Source of the DNA: Actinomadura terrae
GTDB taxonomy: Bacteria; Actinomycetota; Actinomycetes; Streptosporangiales; Streptosporangiaceae
DNA length: 64,000 bases
Reading direction: 5' to 3'
Assembly: GCF_022751215.1 (NCBI RefSeq)
Contig: NZ_JAICDG010000001.1
Span: 558,001 to 622,000, forward strand
Positions 53,790-61,748 of this stretch are shown here, piece by piece (the first letter of the stretch is position 1; each line of letters begins with the position of its first letter). The position numbers and the translations under genes were made by a program. Below the pieces are notes generated by a model. That model had not been told where the DNA came from, did not search any database, and worked only from the letters and a program-made list of their open reading frames with translations.

Positions 53790-55757
53790 ATGGCCGGGCC
53801 GAACGAGCGGATCGCGGAGATCGAGGGACGGATCGTCCAAGGCGTCCGGTGGGCGGCGCCGCCCGGGTGGCGCCGCGCCGACCTGCGCTGCAAGGCCACC
53901 GTCGCGGCGGCCGACACGACGCTCACCGTCCTCACCGCCGACGGGACGGCCGAGGAGGTCGCGCCGGTCCCGGCCGAGGTGACCGACCTGCTCGTGGAGC
54001 TGCGCCGCGTCCACTACCTGTCCGAGCAGGGCACGTGGTTCTCGATGTCGTTCTTCGTGGAGCCCGGTTCGGCGCGTCCCCTCTACAACTACGACTTCGA
54101 TCCGGGATGGGACCCGCCCGCCCCGGTGGAGGCGTGGCGGCGCGACCAGATCGTGCTGCCGCGCGACGGCGCCAACCTGCCCGGCTGGCTGCGCGACCGG
54201 CTGGAGGGCCGCGAACCCGGCCCGCCGCCCGTGAAGGACCTGGGCGCGATGAACCCGATCGAGCAGATGGAGCTGCTGTCCGACGAGCTCGCCGTGCTGG
54301 TCGCCGCGCACGCGCCGCCGCTGTGGCAGAAGATCTTCGGGTACTACCAGGCCGTGGGCGGGCACGTGGAGTTCCCGCCGATGATGCTCTACCGGGCCGA
54401 CCGGACGATGACGGTGTGGACGCCGCCCGCCGAGGCCGCCGCGCTGCTGGACCGCCTCCGCGCCGGGACGCACGGCTTCCAGGGCTCCACCTGGTCCCGG
54501 ACCGACTTCGAGATCCTCTACGAGGACGGCGGCGTCCGCTGCCGCGCGAGCTTCACCCACGACGACGAGCCGAAGTGGAACCGCGAGCCGTCCGCCGAGG
54601 ACGTCCGGCGGGAGCTGGAGCGGTTCCCGCGCGACCGCGTCCCCGAGTGGATGACACGACGCCTGGCCTCGACCCCCGCACCCGTTCCCGCGCCACCACC
54701 GGTACAGGCGACAGCGTCCGCCGCCGGCGCCGGGCTGCGCCGGGCCCGCGTCTTCGACCACGCGGGCCCCGACGGCGCCCGCCCGGCCGTGTCGCGCCCG
54801 CCCGTCCCGCCGGAGGAGGCCGAGCGCGTCGCGGACTACCTGCGGAGGGCGCCCGTGGTGACGGCCGCGCGCTCGCACGCCCCCGACCGCCTCGACCCGG
54901 CGCGCGGCGCCGCCGTCCCGCTGACCTTCCACACCGACGGGACGTGGGTGTGGTCGGGCGCGGTCGGCTACTACCTTCGCGAGCACGGGGTCCCGCCGGA
55001 GGCCGACCTCGTCGCGCACATGCGCGCGCGGGGGTTCACGGTCCCCGAGGTCGGCGACGACGTGATGGACGCCGCGATCGCCGCCGTCACCGGACGCGAG
55101 GCCCCCGACCGCGTCCGCCGCGAGCCCCCGCCGCGCGATCCCGACATGACCCGCGTCGAGCAACCCCCACCGGCGCGCGAACCCGACCGGTTCGCCGCCC
55201 TCCGCAGCCGTCTGGACGACCTGGACGCCGACCCGTCCGCATACAGAATCGGCGGAACCGCCGAAGGCGCGTGGTCGCTCCTCCGGGAGGGCGCGCGATG
55301 GACGGTGTTCCAGACGAGTGACGGTGAACCTCGCAAATCCGTCACGTTCGACGACCCCGACCAGGCCGCCGCCCACCTCCTCGGCAGCGTCCTTCTCCAA
55401 GCACGCAGGACGACGGGCGGCCCGATCGAGCCGGTGGAGGGCGAACCTCCGCTCAGCCTCCTGCGCGACCGCCACATGATGGAACTCGCGCAGGGCACGA
55501 CGGTGGACCGCTACGGCGCTCCCAGCGGGAACGTCGTCTACGCCGCGCGCACGCCGTTCGAGCAGAGGTCGCTGCCGCCCGACTGGAAGGACCGCCCGTA
55601 TCACGCGTACCGGTTGCAGAGGCCGGTGGGCGCGCTGACGGGAACGGCGGTTCCGTGGTTCGACCAACCCGGCGGCGGCACGGCGTATGTGTTCCGGCGC
55701 CGGATCTCCGAACTGCTCGCCGACGGCACTCTCACCGAGGTCGCCGATCCGGGATAG
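53790..55757 (+). CDS. TNT-domain (NAD glycohydrolase toxin-like) protein
   Basis: This 655-residue protein has no signal peptide. Residues ~563-655 form a TNT domain: AQGTTVDRYGAPSGNVV, TPFEQRSLPP, PYHAYRLQRPV and WFDQPGGGTAYVF. In the tuberculosis toxin the last motif is GGGxQ, and here Ala632 replaces the catalytic Gln. Two related N-terminal modules (~1-140 and ~152-300), each with a YD/DD-x-W turn and an RD...LPxW[LM] ending, resemble YezG/DUF600-type immunity folds. Two shorter modules follow (~365-430 and ~475-540). ATG 53790 follows GGGGGCAGGG. It is probably a polymorphic-toxin-related protein, possibly inactive. Confidence 0.82.
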   Translation: MAGPNERIAEIEGRIVQGVRWAAPPGWRRADLRCKATVAAADTTLTVLTADGTAEEVAPVPAEVTDLLVELRRVHYLSEQGTWFSMSFFVEPGSARPLYNYDFDPGWDPPAPVEAWRRDQIVLPRDGANLPGWLRDRLEGREPGPPPVKDLGAMNPIEQMELLSDELAVLVAAHAPPLWQKIFGYYQAVGGHVEFPPMMLYRADRTMTVWTPPAEAAALLDRLRAGTHGFQGSTWSRTDFEILYEDGGVRCRASFTHDDEPKWNREPSAEDVRRELERFPRDRVPEWMTRRLASTPAPVPAPPPVQATASAAGAGLRRARVFDHAGPDGARPAVSRPPVPPEEAERVADYLRRAPVVTAARSHAPDRLDPARGAAVPLTFHTDGTWVWSGAVGYYLREHGVPPEADLVAHMRARGFTVPEVGDDVMDAAIAAVTGREAPDRVRREPPPRDPDMTRVEQPPPAREPDRFAALRSRLDDLDADPSAYRIGGTAEGAWSLLREGARWTVFQTSDGEPRKSVTFDDPDQAAAHLLGSVLLQARRTTGGPIEPVEGEPPLSLLRDRHMMELAQGTTVDRYGAPSGNVVYAARTPFEQRSLPPDWKDRPYHAYRLQRPVGALTGTAVPWFDQPGGGTAYVFRRRISELLADGTLTEVADPG

Positions 55758-55760
55758 GGC

Positions 55761-56420
55761 TCAGGCGCGTCCGATGGCGGAGACCAGGTCGAGCCCCAGC
55801 AGCAGATCCAGATGGACGACCGTTTCGAGCTTCGCGCCCGGGGCGATGTCCGCGTCGGCCAGCTCGTCCAGCACCGCGAGCGCGGACGGCGCGTCCAGGT
55901 CGGCGGCCAGCGCGGCCTCGGCCTTCGCCGCATACGCGCGGTCCAGCGGACGGCCCGCGCTGCGCGCCCACCCGGCGACCGCGTCCCGCCACCCGTCCAA
56001 CCGGACACCGGCGGCGCGGGCCCGCGCCGCCGACAGCTCCAGCCGCTCCCCATACGGGACGTCGAGCAGCGCGAGCCGCACGGCGAGCGGGTCGAGATCC
56101 GCGGCCGACTGCCAGTCACCCGTCTCCGCAGGTACGGAGACACAGAACCCGCCCACCACCGAACCGTCACCCGAGAGATAAACGTCGGCGTCCGCCGCGC
56201 CCTCGACCGGTTCGAACGGTTGGACGTTGAAGGCCGTCCAGTCACCAGCCGCAGCACCCGTGACCCGGACGTGCCGACCTGCCCGGCCCGCGACCCGCCT
56301 CAGCAGGTCGGCGACCACCAGCGTGCGGAGCCCGGCCCCGTCCAGCACGTGAACGCGCAGGACGCGCCCGCCCGGCAGCCCCTCGGGCCGCCCCGTCCGC
56401 CGGTCGTGCAACCGCAGCAT
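55761..56420 (-). CDS. Truncated cysteinyl-tRNA-synthetase-like protein
   Basis: This 219-residue protein resembles the two ends of CysS/MshC. The start LRLHDRRTGRPEGLPGGRVL and LRTLVVADLLRRVAGRAGRHV match the N-terminal fold, but HIGH is replaced by GAGL. EAALAADLDAPSALAVLDELA and LDLLLGLDLV match the C-terminal helical domain. Zinc-binding cysteines and KMSKS are missing, so it cannot charge tRNA. The length is about half of CysS and the deletion is in the middle of the fold. It could bind a CysS/MshC partner or tRNA. Converges with the TNT gene. Confidence 0.7.
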   Translation of the reverse strand: MLRLHDRRTGRPEGLPGGRVLRVHVLDGAGLRTLVVADLLRRVAGRAGRHVRVTGAAAGDWTAFNVQPFEPVEGAADADVYLSGDGSVVGGFCVSVPAETGDWQSAADLDPLAVRLALLDVPYGERLELSAARARAAGVRLDGWRDAVAGWARSAGRPLDRAYAAKAEAALAADLDAPSALAVLDELADADIAPGAKLETVVHLDLLLGLDLVSAIGRA

Positions 56421-56435
56421 GGTCCCAACACTAGG

Positions 56436-57305
56436 TCAGAGCGGCGAGTTCGACGGCGGTGGCCCGGCGGGCGCGGGCGCCGGCGCAGGTCCCGGCGCGG
56501 GTGCGGGCACGGGCCCGAGGCCGGTGGGCAGCGGCGCGCCCCCGTCCGGCTTGCGGACGGCCGCGAACCGCAGCCGCACGTAGTCGGCGACCCACCCCGA
56601 CTCGCGGCGCAGCGCGGGCGCGGCCAGGTCGTTGACCCGTTCCAGCAGCGGCTCGACCAGCTCGGGCGGGACGTCGGCGAGCGCGCGGCCCGCGTAGGCG
56701 CGCACCCAGTCGGCGGCGCCGCCGGGGCCCTCGGTCATGCGGGTGGGGCGGTCGGCGTGCTCCAGCAGCCGCAGCGTGAACCCGCCCTCCTCCAGCTTCG
56801 TCGCGTACTCGGCGGGGCTCGGGAAGTACCAGGGCAGCTCGGGCTCGCCGAGCCCGAACACGCGCCACGCCGTCTGCATCGCGGCGATCAGCTCGGCGCA
56901 GTTCCCGGCGCCGCCGAGCTCCCCGACGAACCGTCCGCCGGGGCGCAGCGCCGCGTGCACCTGCCCTATGACCTGGTCGGGGTCGCGGGTCATCCAGTGC
57001 AGCGCCGCGTTCGAGGCGACCGCGTCGAACGACTCGCTGATGGTGAAGTCGTGCGCGTCGCCCAGGATGAACGACAGCCCCGGGTGCAGCGCGGTCGCCT
57101 GCGCGACCATGTCGGGGTTGCCGTCGATGCCGAGCACCTCGGCGCCCCGCTCGGCGATCTCCGCGCTGAACATCCCGGTGCCGCACCCGAGGTCGATGAC
57201 CCGCTCGCCGGGCTGCGGGTCGAGCAGGTCGACCAGGGGCGCGCCGTGCGCGGAGACGTACCCGAAGGCGGAGTCGTACGTCGTCACGGCCCAATTCACT
57301 GTCAT
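56436..57305 (-). CDS. Class I SAM-dependent methyltransferase
   Basis: This 289-residue enzyme has the SAM motif VIDLGCGTGMFSAEIAERGA, the acidic LGIDGN and SNAALHWMTRDPD, like trans-aconitate methyltransferase-type enzymes. The C-terminal 40 residues are a Pro/Ala-rich tail (PAPAPGPAPAPAPAG) beyond the fold. GTG 57299 is an alternative start, since TAAATT lies 6 nt upstream of it and would give a leaderless message. The substrate is unknown. It diverges from a small hypothetical gene. Confidence 0.87.
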   Translation of the reverse strand: MTVNWAVTTYDSAFGYVSAHGAPLVDLLDPQPGERVIDLGCGTGMFSAEIAERGAEVLGIDGNPDMVAQATALHPGLSFILGDAHDFTISESFDAVASNAALHWMTRDPDQVIGQVHAALRPGGRFVGELGGAGNCAELIAAMQTAWRVFGLGEPELPWYFPSPAEYATKLEEGGFTLRLLEHADRPTRMTEGPGGAADWVRAYAGRALADVPPELVEPLLERVNDLAAPALRRESGWVADYVRLRFAAVRKPDGGAPLPTGLGPVPAPAPGPAPAPAPAGPPPSNSPL

Positions 57306-57339
57306 AATTTATCGGACAAAGTCGGGATTGGAGGCGGCG

Positions 57340-57705
57340 TTGCCGATGCCGGGCGGCACGGGCGAGGTCCGACCCGAGGGCGAGGTCCGGGTCACGGGCG
57401 CGGACGGCCCGGACGGGCTGACGCTGCGCACCGCCGGCCTGACCGCCGGGGGCCTGCCCGAACTGCGCGTCGACGGCCTGCCGCCCTACCTCGGTCAGGG
57501 CTGGGCGCGCGTCCTCGCCGCCGTCGCGGAGCGCCTCGCCGCGTCCGGGGACGTCCCCTCCGAACTGGTCATCGGCCCGGATGTCGTGATCTGTCTCACT
57601 TCCGGCGCGGACGGCACGTTGGTCCCCGGCCCGCCGCCCGGCCGCGACCTGGACGAGTGGCGCCGTGACGTCGTCCTGCGCCTTTTCCCCGAGGCACGCG
57701 TCTGA
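57340..57705 (+). CDS. Small hypothetical protein
   Basis: The family is not recognised. The product is about 121 residues: mixed alpha/beta, acidic, with repeated short strands (GEVRPEGEVRVTGADGPDG) and a helix GWARVLAAVAERLAAS. No signal or membrane segment. The start is uncertain: TTG 57340 is 5 nt after GGAGG, while ATG 57346 is 11 nt after it. GC-rich codon use supports coding. Confidence 0.55.
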   Translation: MPMPGGTGEVRPEGEVRVTGADGPDGLTLRTAGLTAGGLPELRVDGLPPYLGQGWARVLAAVAERLAASGDVPSELVIGPDVVICLTSGADGTLVPGPPPGRDLDEWRRDVVLRLFPEARV

Positions 57706-57710
57706 ACTGT

Positions 57711-57743
57711 TGCTGAACCGGTGCTGACCCGGCGCTGAACCGT
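57711..57743. repeat. Three 11-bp tandem repeats, PHO-box-like
   Basis: TGCTGAACCGG, TGCTGACCCGG and CGCTGAACCGT lie head to tail. On the minus strand they read GGTTCAGC-type units spaced 11 nt, similar to the direct-repeat units bound by PhoP in Streptomyces (GTTCACC-like). The match is imperfect. Confidence 0.4.
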
Positions 57744-57815
57744 CCCCGGTCCGGGCCGTCCGCGGGGGCCCAAATGCCGGGTTCGGTGATCAACCAGTGG
57801 CCGCGAGAGGGCATT

Positions 57816-57908
57816 ATGAAGGAACCGCCCCGGCGCCGCCGTGCAGGGAAACGATCATGGCGTTTCCCGGACCTTGGTGACGTGTGTTACCACTGTGGCG
57901 GAGGGTAG
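57816..57908 (+). CDS. Candidate 30-residue small ORF
   Basis: The ATG follows a GAGAGGG ribosome-site-like sequence. The 30 codons encode a basic start (MKEPPRRRRAGKR) and a Cys-containing end (DVCYHCGGG), and stop before the deacetylase gene. It overlaps an inverted repeat at 57846-57868 (GGGAAACG/CGTTTCCC). Coding is uncertain; it could be a leader peptide. Confidence 0.25.
   Translation: MKEPPRRRRAGKRSWRFPDLGDVCYHCGGG
57846..57892 (+). promoter_or_regulatory. Inverted repeats upstream of the deacetylase gene
   Basis: GGGAAACG-N7-CGTTTCCC (57846-57868) and the near-palindrome TGGTGAC-GTGT-GTTACCA (57875-57892) precede the deacetylase by 50-96 nt. They are likely regulator sites, but which regulator is unknown. 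Confidence 0.4.
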
Positions 57909-57941
57909 GAAAACCGCCCGAGGCAACGCGTTCGGGGGTGC

Positions 57942-58970
57942 GTGGTGCGGATCATCAAATACGGTGCACTCACCGTGGCCGGGCTTCTGCTCGCCGCGGG
58001 ATGCGGCCAGACACCGGAGAAGAAGGCGCGAACCGCCGGAGAGAAGCAGGGCGGGACGGCCGCCGCGGGCAAGGCCGCCTCGGCGCCGCCGGCGCGCAAG
58101 CCCGAGTCGCCGAAGCCGCCGCCTCCGCGCGTCGTCGACTGCGTCAAGCTGAAGTGCGTCGCGCTCACGTTCGACGACGGCCCCGGCCCCTACACCGAGC
58201 GGCTACTGAACACCCTGCACGCGGCGGGCGCCCGCGCCACCTTTTTCATGCTTGGCGAGAACGTGCGCAGTCACGAGGGCACCGTGCGGCGCATGGCGCT
58301 GGAGGGACACGAGCTCGCGAACCACAGCTGGGACCACCCGAGCCTCACGTCGCTGTCGGCGGCGGGCGTCCGCTCCCAGGTGCAGCGGACGCAGGAGGCC
58401 ATCGCCAAAGCGTCGGGCGGCGTCCGGCCCACGCTGCTGCGCCCGCCCTACGGCGCGACGAACACCCAGGTCGGACGGGCCGCCGCGCTCCCCGAGATCC
58501 TCTGGAGCGTCGACACCGAGGACTGGCGCTACCGCAACGTCGCCCGCGACACCCGGGTCGGCATCAACGAGCCCAAGTCGGGCGGGATCGTCCTCTACCA
58601 CGACATCCACAAGCCGAGCGTCGACTCCATCCCGAAGGTGCTGGAGGGGCTGAAGCGGCGCGGGTTCACGTTCGTGACGGTGTCGGAGCTGTTCAGGAGC
58701 CAGCCGCTCAAGCCCGGCAAGACCTACACCGACCTGGCCCCGCCGAAGCCCGTGAAGGCGCCCACACCGAGCGCTCCGCCCTCGGGGGCGCCGTCGGCAC
58801 CGGCCACCCCGGGATCGCCCACGCCCGGGCCTGTGAGCCCAACTCCGGGCCTTCCGCTGCCCGGCACGCCCACGGTTCCCGGCACCCCGACCGTGCCCGG
58901 CGTCCCGGGGACACCCGGTGTCCCCGGTGTTCCAGGCGTCCCGGGCACGCCCACGCCCCCGGGCAGGTAG
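57942..58970 (+). CDS. Lipoprotein polysaccharide deacetylase with Pro/Gly tail
   Basis: This 342-residue lipoprotein (AGLLLAAGCG) has a NodB-type CE4 domain: ALTFDDGPGPYT, GARATFFMLGENV, GHELANHSWDHPSLT and RPPYGATN, with the metal His-x-x-x-His in NHSWDH. It probably removes acetyl groups from peptidoglycan or another surface glycan. The last ~75 residues are a repetitive Pro/Gly tail (PGTPTVPGTPTVPG, GVPGVPGVPG) that could extend the enzyme through the wall. GTG 57942 is the first of two adjacent GTG codons. Confidence 0.9.
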   Translation: MVRIIKYGALTVAGLLLAAGCGQTPEKKARTAGEKQGGTAAAGKAASAPPARKPESPKPPPPRVVDCVKLKCVALTFDDGPGPYTERLLNTLHAAGARATFFMLGENVRSHEGTVRRMALEGHELANHSWDHPSLTSLSAAGVRSQVQRTQEAIAKASGGVRPTLLRPPYGATNTQVGRAAALPEILWSVDTEDWRYRNVARDTRVGINEPKSGGIVLYHDIHKPSVDSIPKVLEGLKRRGFTFVTVSELFRSQPLKPGKTYTDLAPPKPVKAPTPSAPPSGAPSAPATPGSPTPGPVSPTPGLPLPGTPTVPGTPTVPGVPGTPGVPGVPGVPGTPTPPGR

Positions 58971-59024
58971 TTCGGTACCGCCGGGTCGCCGAGCGGCGGC
59001 CCGGCGCCGCACGTCAGGGACGCC

Positions 59025-59288
59025 TCAGGACGGTTCTTCGCGCCGTGGCCTGCGGCGCGGCGGCGGCTGGGGCGGGACGACCTTGCCCGCGACCACGATC
59101 GCCTCGGGCACCTCGACCAGTTCCCCGGTGCGGCGGCGCACGGTGAGCAGCCCGTCCGACCACGATTCGAGGACGCCCACCACGTCGCTGTACTCTCCCG
59201 TTGGCAGGCGGCGGCGCAGCGAGACCCGCTGACCCACGTCCGCGCCACTGATGGACACCACCAGCCGCGCGGCGAAGCGGCCCGGCAT
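59025..59288 (-). CDS. Stand-alone SH3-like domain of the Rv0428c/cg3035 GNAT family
   Basis: This 87-residue protein matches only the N-terminal SH3-like part of Rv0428c-type acetyltransferases: VGQRVSLRRRLPTGEYSDVV, LESWSDGLLTVRRRTGELVE and VPEAIVVAGKVVPPQPPP. The acetyltransferase domain that usually follows is absent, and the sequence beyond the stop holds the deacetylase gene on the other strand. Its place next to fdxA is conserved for the full-length relative. Its role is unknown. Confidence 0.75.
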   Translation of the reverse strand: MPGRFAARLVVSISGADVGQRVSLRRRLPTGEYSDVVGVLESWSDGLLTVRRRTGELVEVPEAIVVAGKVVPPQPPPRRRPRREEPS

Positions 59289-59401
59289 GTGAGGGACCCC
59301 CGTGTCGAATCGACTGCGCTTCGGTGGCCATACTATTCACAGCGAGCTTGCGGTGAGCCGTGACGTGCGGCGGGGCCGGTAACCCGAGAGGAGTCACTGA
59401 C

Positions 59402-59728
59402 GTGACCTACGTCATTGCGCAGCCCTGCGTGGACCTGCTCGACAAGGCATGCATCGAGGAGTGCCCGGTCGACTGCATCTACGAGGGCAAGCGCATGCTC
59501 TACATCCACCCGGACGAGTGCGTCGACTGCGGTGCGTGCGAGCCGGTTTGCCCCGTGGAGGCGATCTACTACGAGGACGACACTCCTGAGCAGTGGAAGG
59601 ACTTCTACAAGGCCAACGTGGAGTTCTTCGACGACCTCGGCTCGCCCGGCGGCGCGTCCAAGATAGGCAAGATCGACAAGGACCACCCGATCGTCGCGGC
59701 GCTGCCCCCGCAGAGCCAGGACGACTGA
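59402..59728 (+). CDS. fdxA: Ferredoxin (7Fe type)
   Basis: This 108-residue ferredoxin has CVDLLDKACIEECPVDC and CVDCGACEPVCPVEA, which give one [3Fe-4S] and one [4Fe-4S] cluster as in actinobacterial FdxA. The conserved tail WKDFYKANVEFFDDLG is present. The GTG start has GAGAGGAG upstream. It donates electrons to redox enzymes such as cytochromes P450. A palindromic hairpin follows, then dapC, the usual actinomycete order. Confidence 0.95.
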   Translation: MTYVIAQPCVDLLDKACIEECPVDCIYEGKRMLYIHPDECVDCGACEPVCPVEAIYYEDDTPEQWKDFYKANVEFFDDLGSPGGASKIGKIDKDHPIVAALPPQSQDD

Positions 59729-59741
59729 CGGGTCGCGCGCG

Positions 59742-59767
59742 CGGGACCATGACGCGTCACGGTCCCG
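59742..59767. terminator. 26-bp near-perfect palindrome after fdxA
   Basis: CGGGACC, TGACG and their complements form a hairpin-capable palindrome with one mismatched pair. It is probably the fdxA terminator, though the symmetric centre TGACGCGTCA could also be a protein site. Confidence 0.55.
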
Positions 59768-59796
59768 GGAGCGTTCTATGCCGGTGACGTAAGACA

Positions 59797-59861
59797 GTTG
59801 TGCAGTAAGCCGGTTGTGCAAGGTCGGGCCGTGGCCGTCCCCGAGGGTGGCGCCACGGCCC
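59797..59861 (+). promoter_or_regulatory. dapC leader: direct repeats and hairpin
   Basis: GTTGTGCA occurs twice, 16 bp apart (59797-59804 and 59813-59820). Then GGGCCGTGGC (59826-59835) pairs with GCCACGGCCC (59852-59861), shortly before GAGGAG and the dapC start. The hairpin could act as an attenuator or protect the leader. Confidence 0.4.
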
Positions 59862-59887
59862 GCGGTTTCCCTGAGGAGAGTGGATTC

Positions 59888-60973
59888 GTGTTCACGCTGC
59901 CGGACTTCCCGTGGGATCGGCTGGAGCCGTACAAGCGGCGGGCCGCCGAGCACCCGGGCGGCATCGTCGACCTCTCGGTGGGGACGCCCGTCGACCCGAC
60001 GCCCGAGCCGGTCCGGGAGGCCCTGCGCGCGGCCGCCGACGCACCCGGCTACCCCGCCACCTACGGGACGCCCCGGCTGCGCGAGGCGGCCGCCGGCTGG
60101 CTGCGCCGCCGCGCGGGCGTGTCCGGAGCCGACCCCGCCGCGGTGCTCCCGGTGATCGGCACGAAGGAGCTGGTGGCGTGGCTGCCGACGCTCCTCGGCG
60201 CGGGGCCCGACGACCACGTCGTGTTCCCCGAGCTCGCCTACCCGACCTATGACGTGGGCGCCCGGCTCGCCGGGGCGCGGCCGGTGCGCACCGACGGCCT
60301 GCTGTCGCTCGGCCCGGTCAACCCGAAGATCGTCTGGGTGAACTCGCCGTCCAACCCGACCGGGAAGGTGCTGCCCGCCGAGCACCTGCGCAAGGTCGTG
60401 GCGTGGGCGCGCGGGCGCGGCGCCGTCGTCGTCAGCGACGAGTGCTACCTGGAATTCGGCTGGGACGAGGCGAACCCGCCCGTCTCCGTCCTGCACCCGG
60501 ACGTGTCCGAGGGCTCCCACGAGGGCCTGCTGGCGATCAACTCGCTGTCCAAGCGGTCGAACATGGCGGGCTACCGCGCCGGGTTCCTCACCGGCGACCC
60601 GGCGCTGGTGCAGCGGCTGCTGGAGGTCCGCAAGCACGCCGGGATGATCGTCCCGGCGCCGGTGCAGGCGGCGATGGCGGTGGCCTTCGACGACGACGTC
60701 CACGTGGACGAGCAGCGGGCCCGCTACGCGCGCCGCCGCGCCGCGCTGCGCGACGCGTTCGAGGGGCACGGGTTCCGCGTCGACCACTCCGAGGCGTCCC
60801 TGTACCTGTGGCTCACGCGGGACGAGCCGTGCTGGGAGACCGTCGGCCACCTGGCCTCCCTCGGCGTCCTCGCCGCACCCGGCGAGTTCTACGGCCCCGC
60901 CGGTGCCCGGCACGTCCGGGTCGCCTTCACCGCCACCGACGAGCGCGTCGCCGCCGCCGTCGAGCGCCTCTGA
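59888..60973 (+). CDS. dapC: Succinyldiaminopimelate transaminase
   Basis: This 361-residue class I/II PLP aminotransferase acts in lysine/diaminopimelate synthesis. It has FTLPDFPWDRLEPYKRRAAE, DLSVGTPVDPTPEPV, INSLSKRSNMAGYRAG (PLP-Lys) and VNSPSNPTGKVLPAEH. The start at GTG 59888 matches the family; the earlier in-frame ATG codon has no homology before it. The adjacent fdxA gene is the usual neighbour. Confidence 0.93.
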   Translation: MFTLPDFPWDRLEPYKRRAAEHPGGIVDLSVGTPVDPTPEPVREALRAAADAPGYPATYGTPRLREAAAGWLRRRAGVSGADPAAVLPVIGTKELVAWLPTLLGAGPDDHVVFPELAYPTYDVGARLAGARPVRTDGLLSLGPVNPKIVWVNSPSNPTGKVLPAEHLRKVVAWARGRGAVVVSDECYLEFGWDEANPPVSVLHPDVSEGSHEGLLAINSLSKRSNMAGYRAGFLTGDPALVQRLLEVRKHAGMIVPAPVQAAMAVAFDDDVHVDEQRARYARRRAALRDAFEGHGFRVDHSEASLYLWLTRDEPCWETVGHLASLGVLAAPGEFYGPAGARHVRVAFTATDERVAAAVERL

Positions 60974-61136
60974 CCCGGTTCTGACTCGCGACATTTCGGG
61001 TCATCCCGTACGGAACGGACGGTGTGCCCGGGGCGTCTGAGAGCGGTATGGGCTTGACGGGTGACTATCGGTATGATCCCGCAGGTCCGTGCCGTGAGGC
61101 AGGCGAGGCGATCTGAGGCGAGAGCCGGAGGTGTCC

Positions 61137-61748
61137 GTGGGTGGAACCGCGATAGGGATTCTGCTGGCGCTGATCCTGGTCGCCCTGATCGCGCTGATCG
61201 TGGTGCTGCTGCTGCGCCGCCGCGCGCCCGCACCGCCCCCCGCGCCCGCGCCGCGCGACCCGTTCGCCGCCGAGGACCTGCCCGCCGGCGACCCGCGGAC
61301 GCTGAAGGCCGGCGACATGGTCGAGTACCTCGGCACCCGCTACTTCGTGCGCGGCTCGCTGCGGCTCCGCGAGGGCGGCTTCACCTGGAGCGAGCACCTC
61401 CTGGACGCCGACACCCGCGAGGGCGGCAAGGTGTGGATCTCCGTCGAGGAGGACCCCGACCTCGAAGTGGTCTGGTGGACCGAGCACGACCCGGCGGGCC
61501 TGTCCCCGGGCGAGCGGACGCTCGTCGTCGACGGCGTCGAGTACCGCCGCGACGAGCACGGCACCGCCGACTACACCAGCGAGGGGACGACCGGCGTCGG
61601 CGTCCGGGGCCGCGTCGAGTACGTCGACTACGAGGGCCCGCGCGGCCGCTACCTGTCGTTCGAGCAGTACGGCGGCGGGCAGTGGGAGGCGGGGCTCGGC
61701 GAGCGCGTCCCGACCGGCGCTCTCACGATCTACCCCGGTAGCGGCTGA
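61137..61748 (+). CDS. DUF4178 membrane-anchored protein
   Basis: This 203-residue protein has one N-terminal transmembrane helix (GILLALILVALIALIVVLLL), a Pro/Ala linker and a DUF4178 domain (RTLKAGDMVEYLGTRYFVRG, WSEHLLDADTREGGKVWISV, EVVWWTEHD, GVEYRRDEHGTADYTSEG). GTG 61137 is 6 nt after GGAG; GTG 61131 is the alternative. First gene of a five-gene operon ending in a membrane aminopropyltransferase. The domain's biochemical role is unknown. Confidence 0.88.
   Translation: MGGTAIGILLALILVALIALIVVLLLRRRAPAPPPAPAPRDPFAAEDLPAGDPRTLKAGDMVEYLGTRYFVRGSLRLREGGFTWSEHLLDADTREGGKVWISVEEDPDLEVVWWTEHDPAGLSPGERTLVVDGVEYRRDEHGTADYTSEGTTGVGVRGRVEYVDYEGPRGRYLSFEQYGGGQWEAGLGERVPTGALTIYPGSG

Noticed and set aside
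51264..55667. A 1467-codon minus-strand frame spanning four genes
   Set aside because: It crosses the LLM enzyme, hydrolase and TNT genes, its translation is low-complexity, and only the short part in frame with the hydrolase region resembles protein. It is a shadow.
61054..61077. Promoter TTGACG with TATGAT before the DUF4178 gene
   Set aside because: The spacer is only 12 nt, too short for a normal promoter. TATGAT may still be a -10 with another -35.
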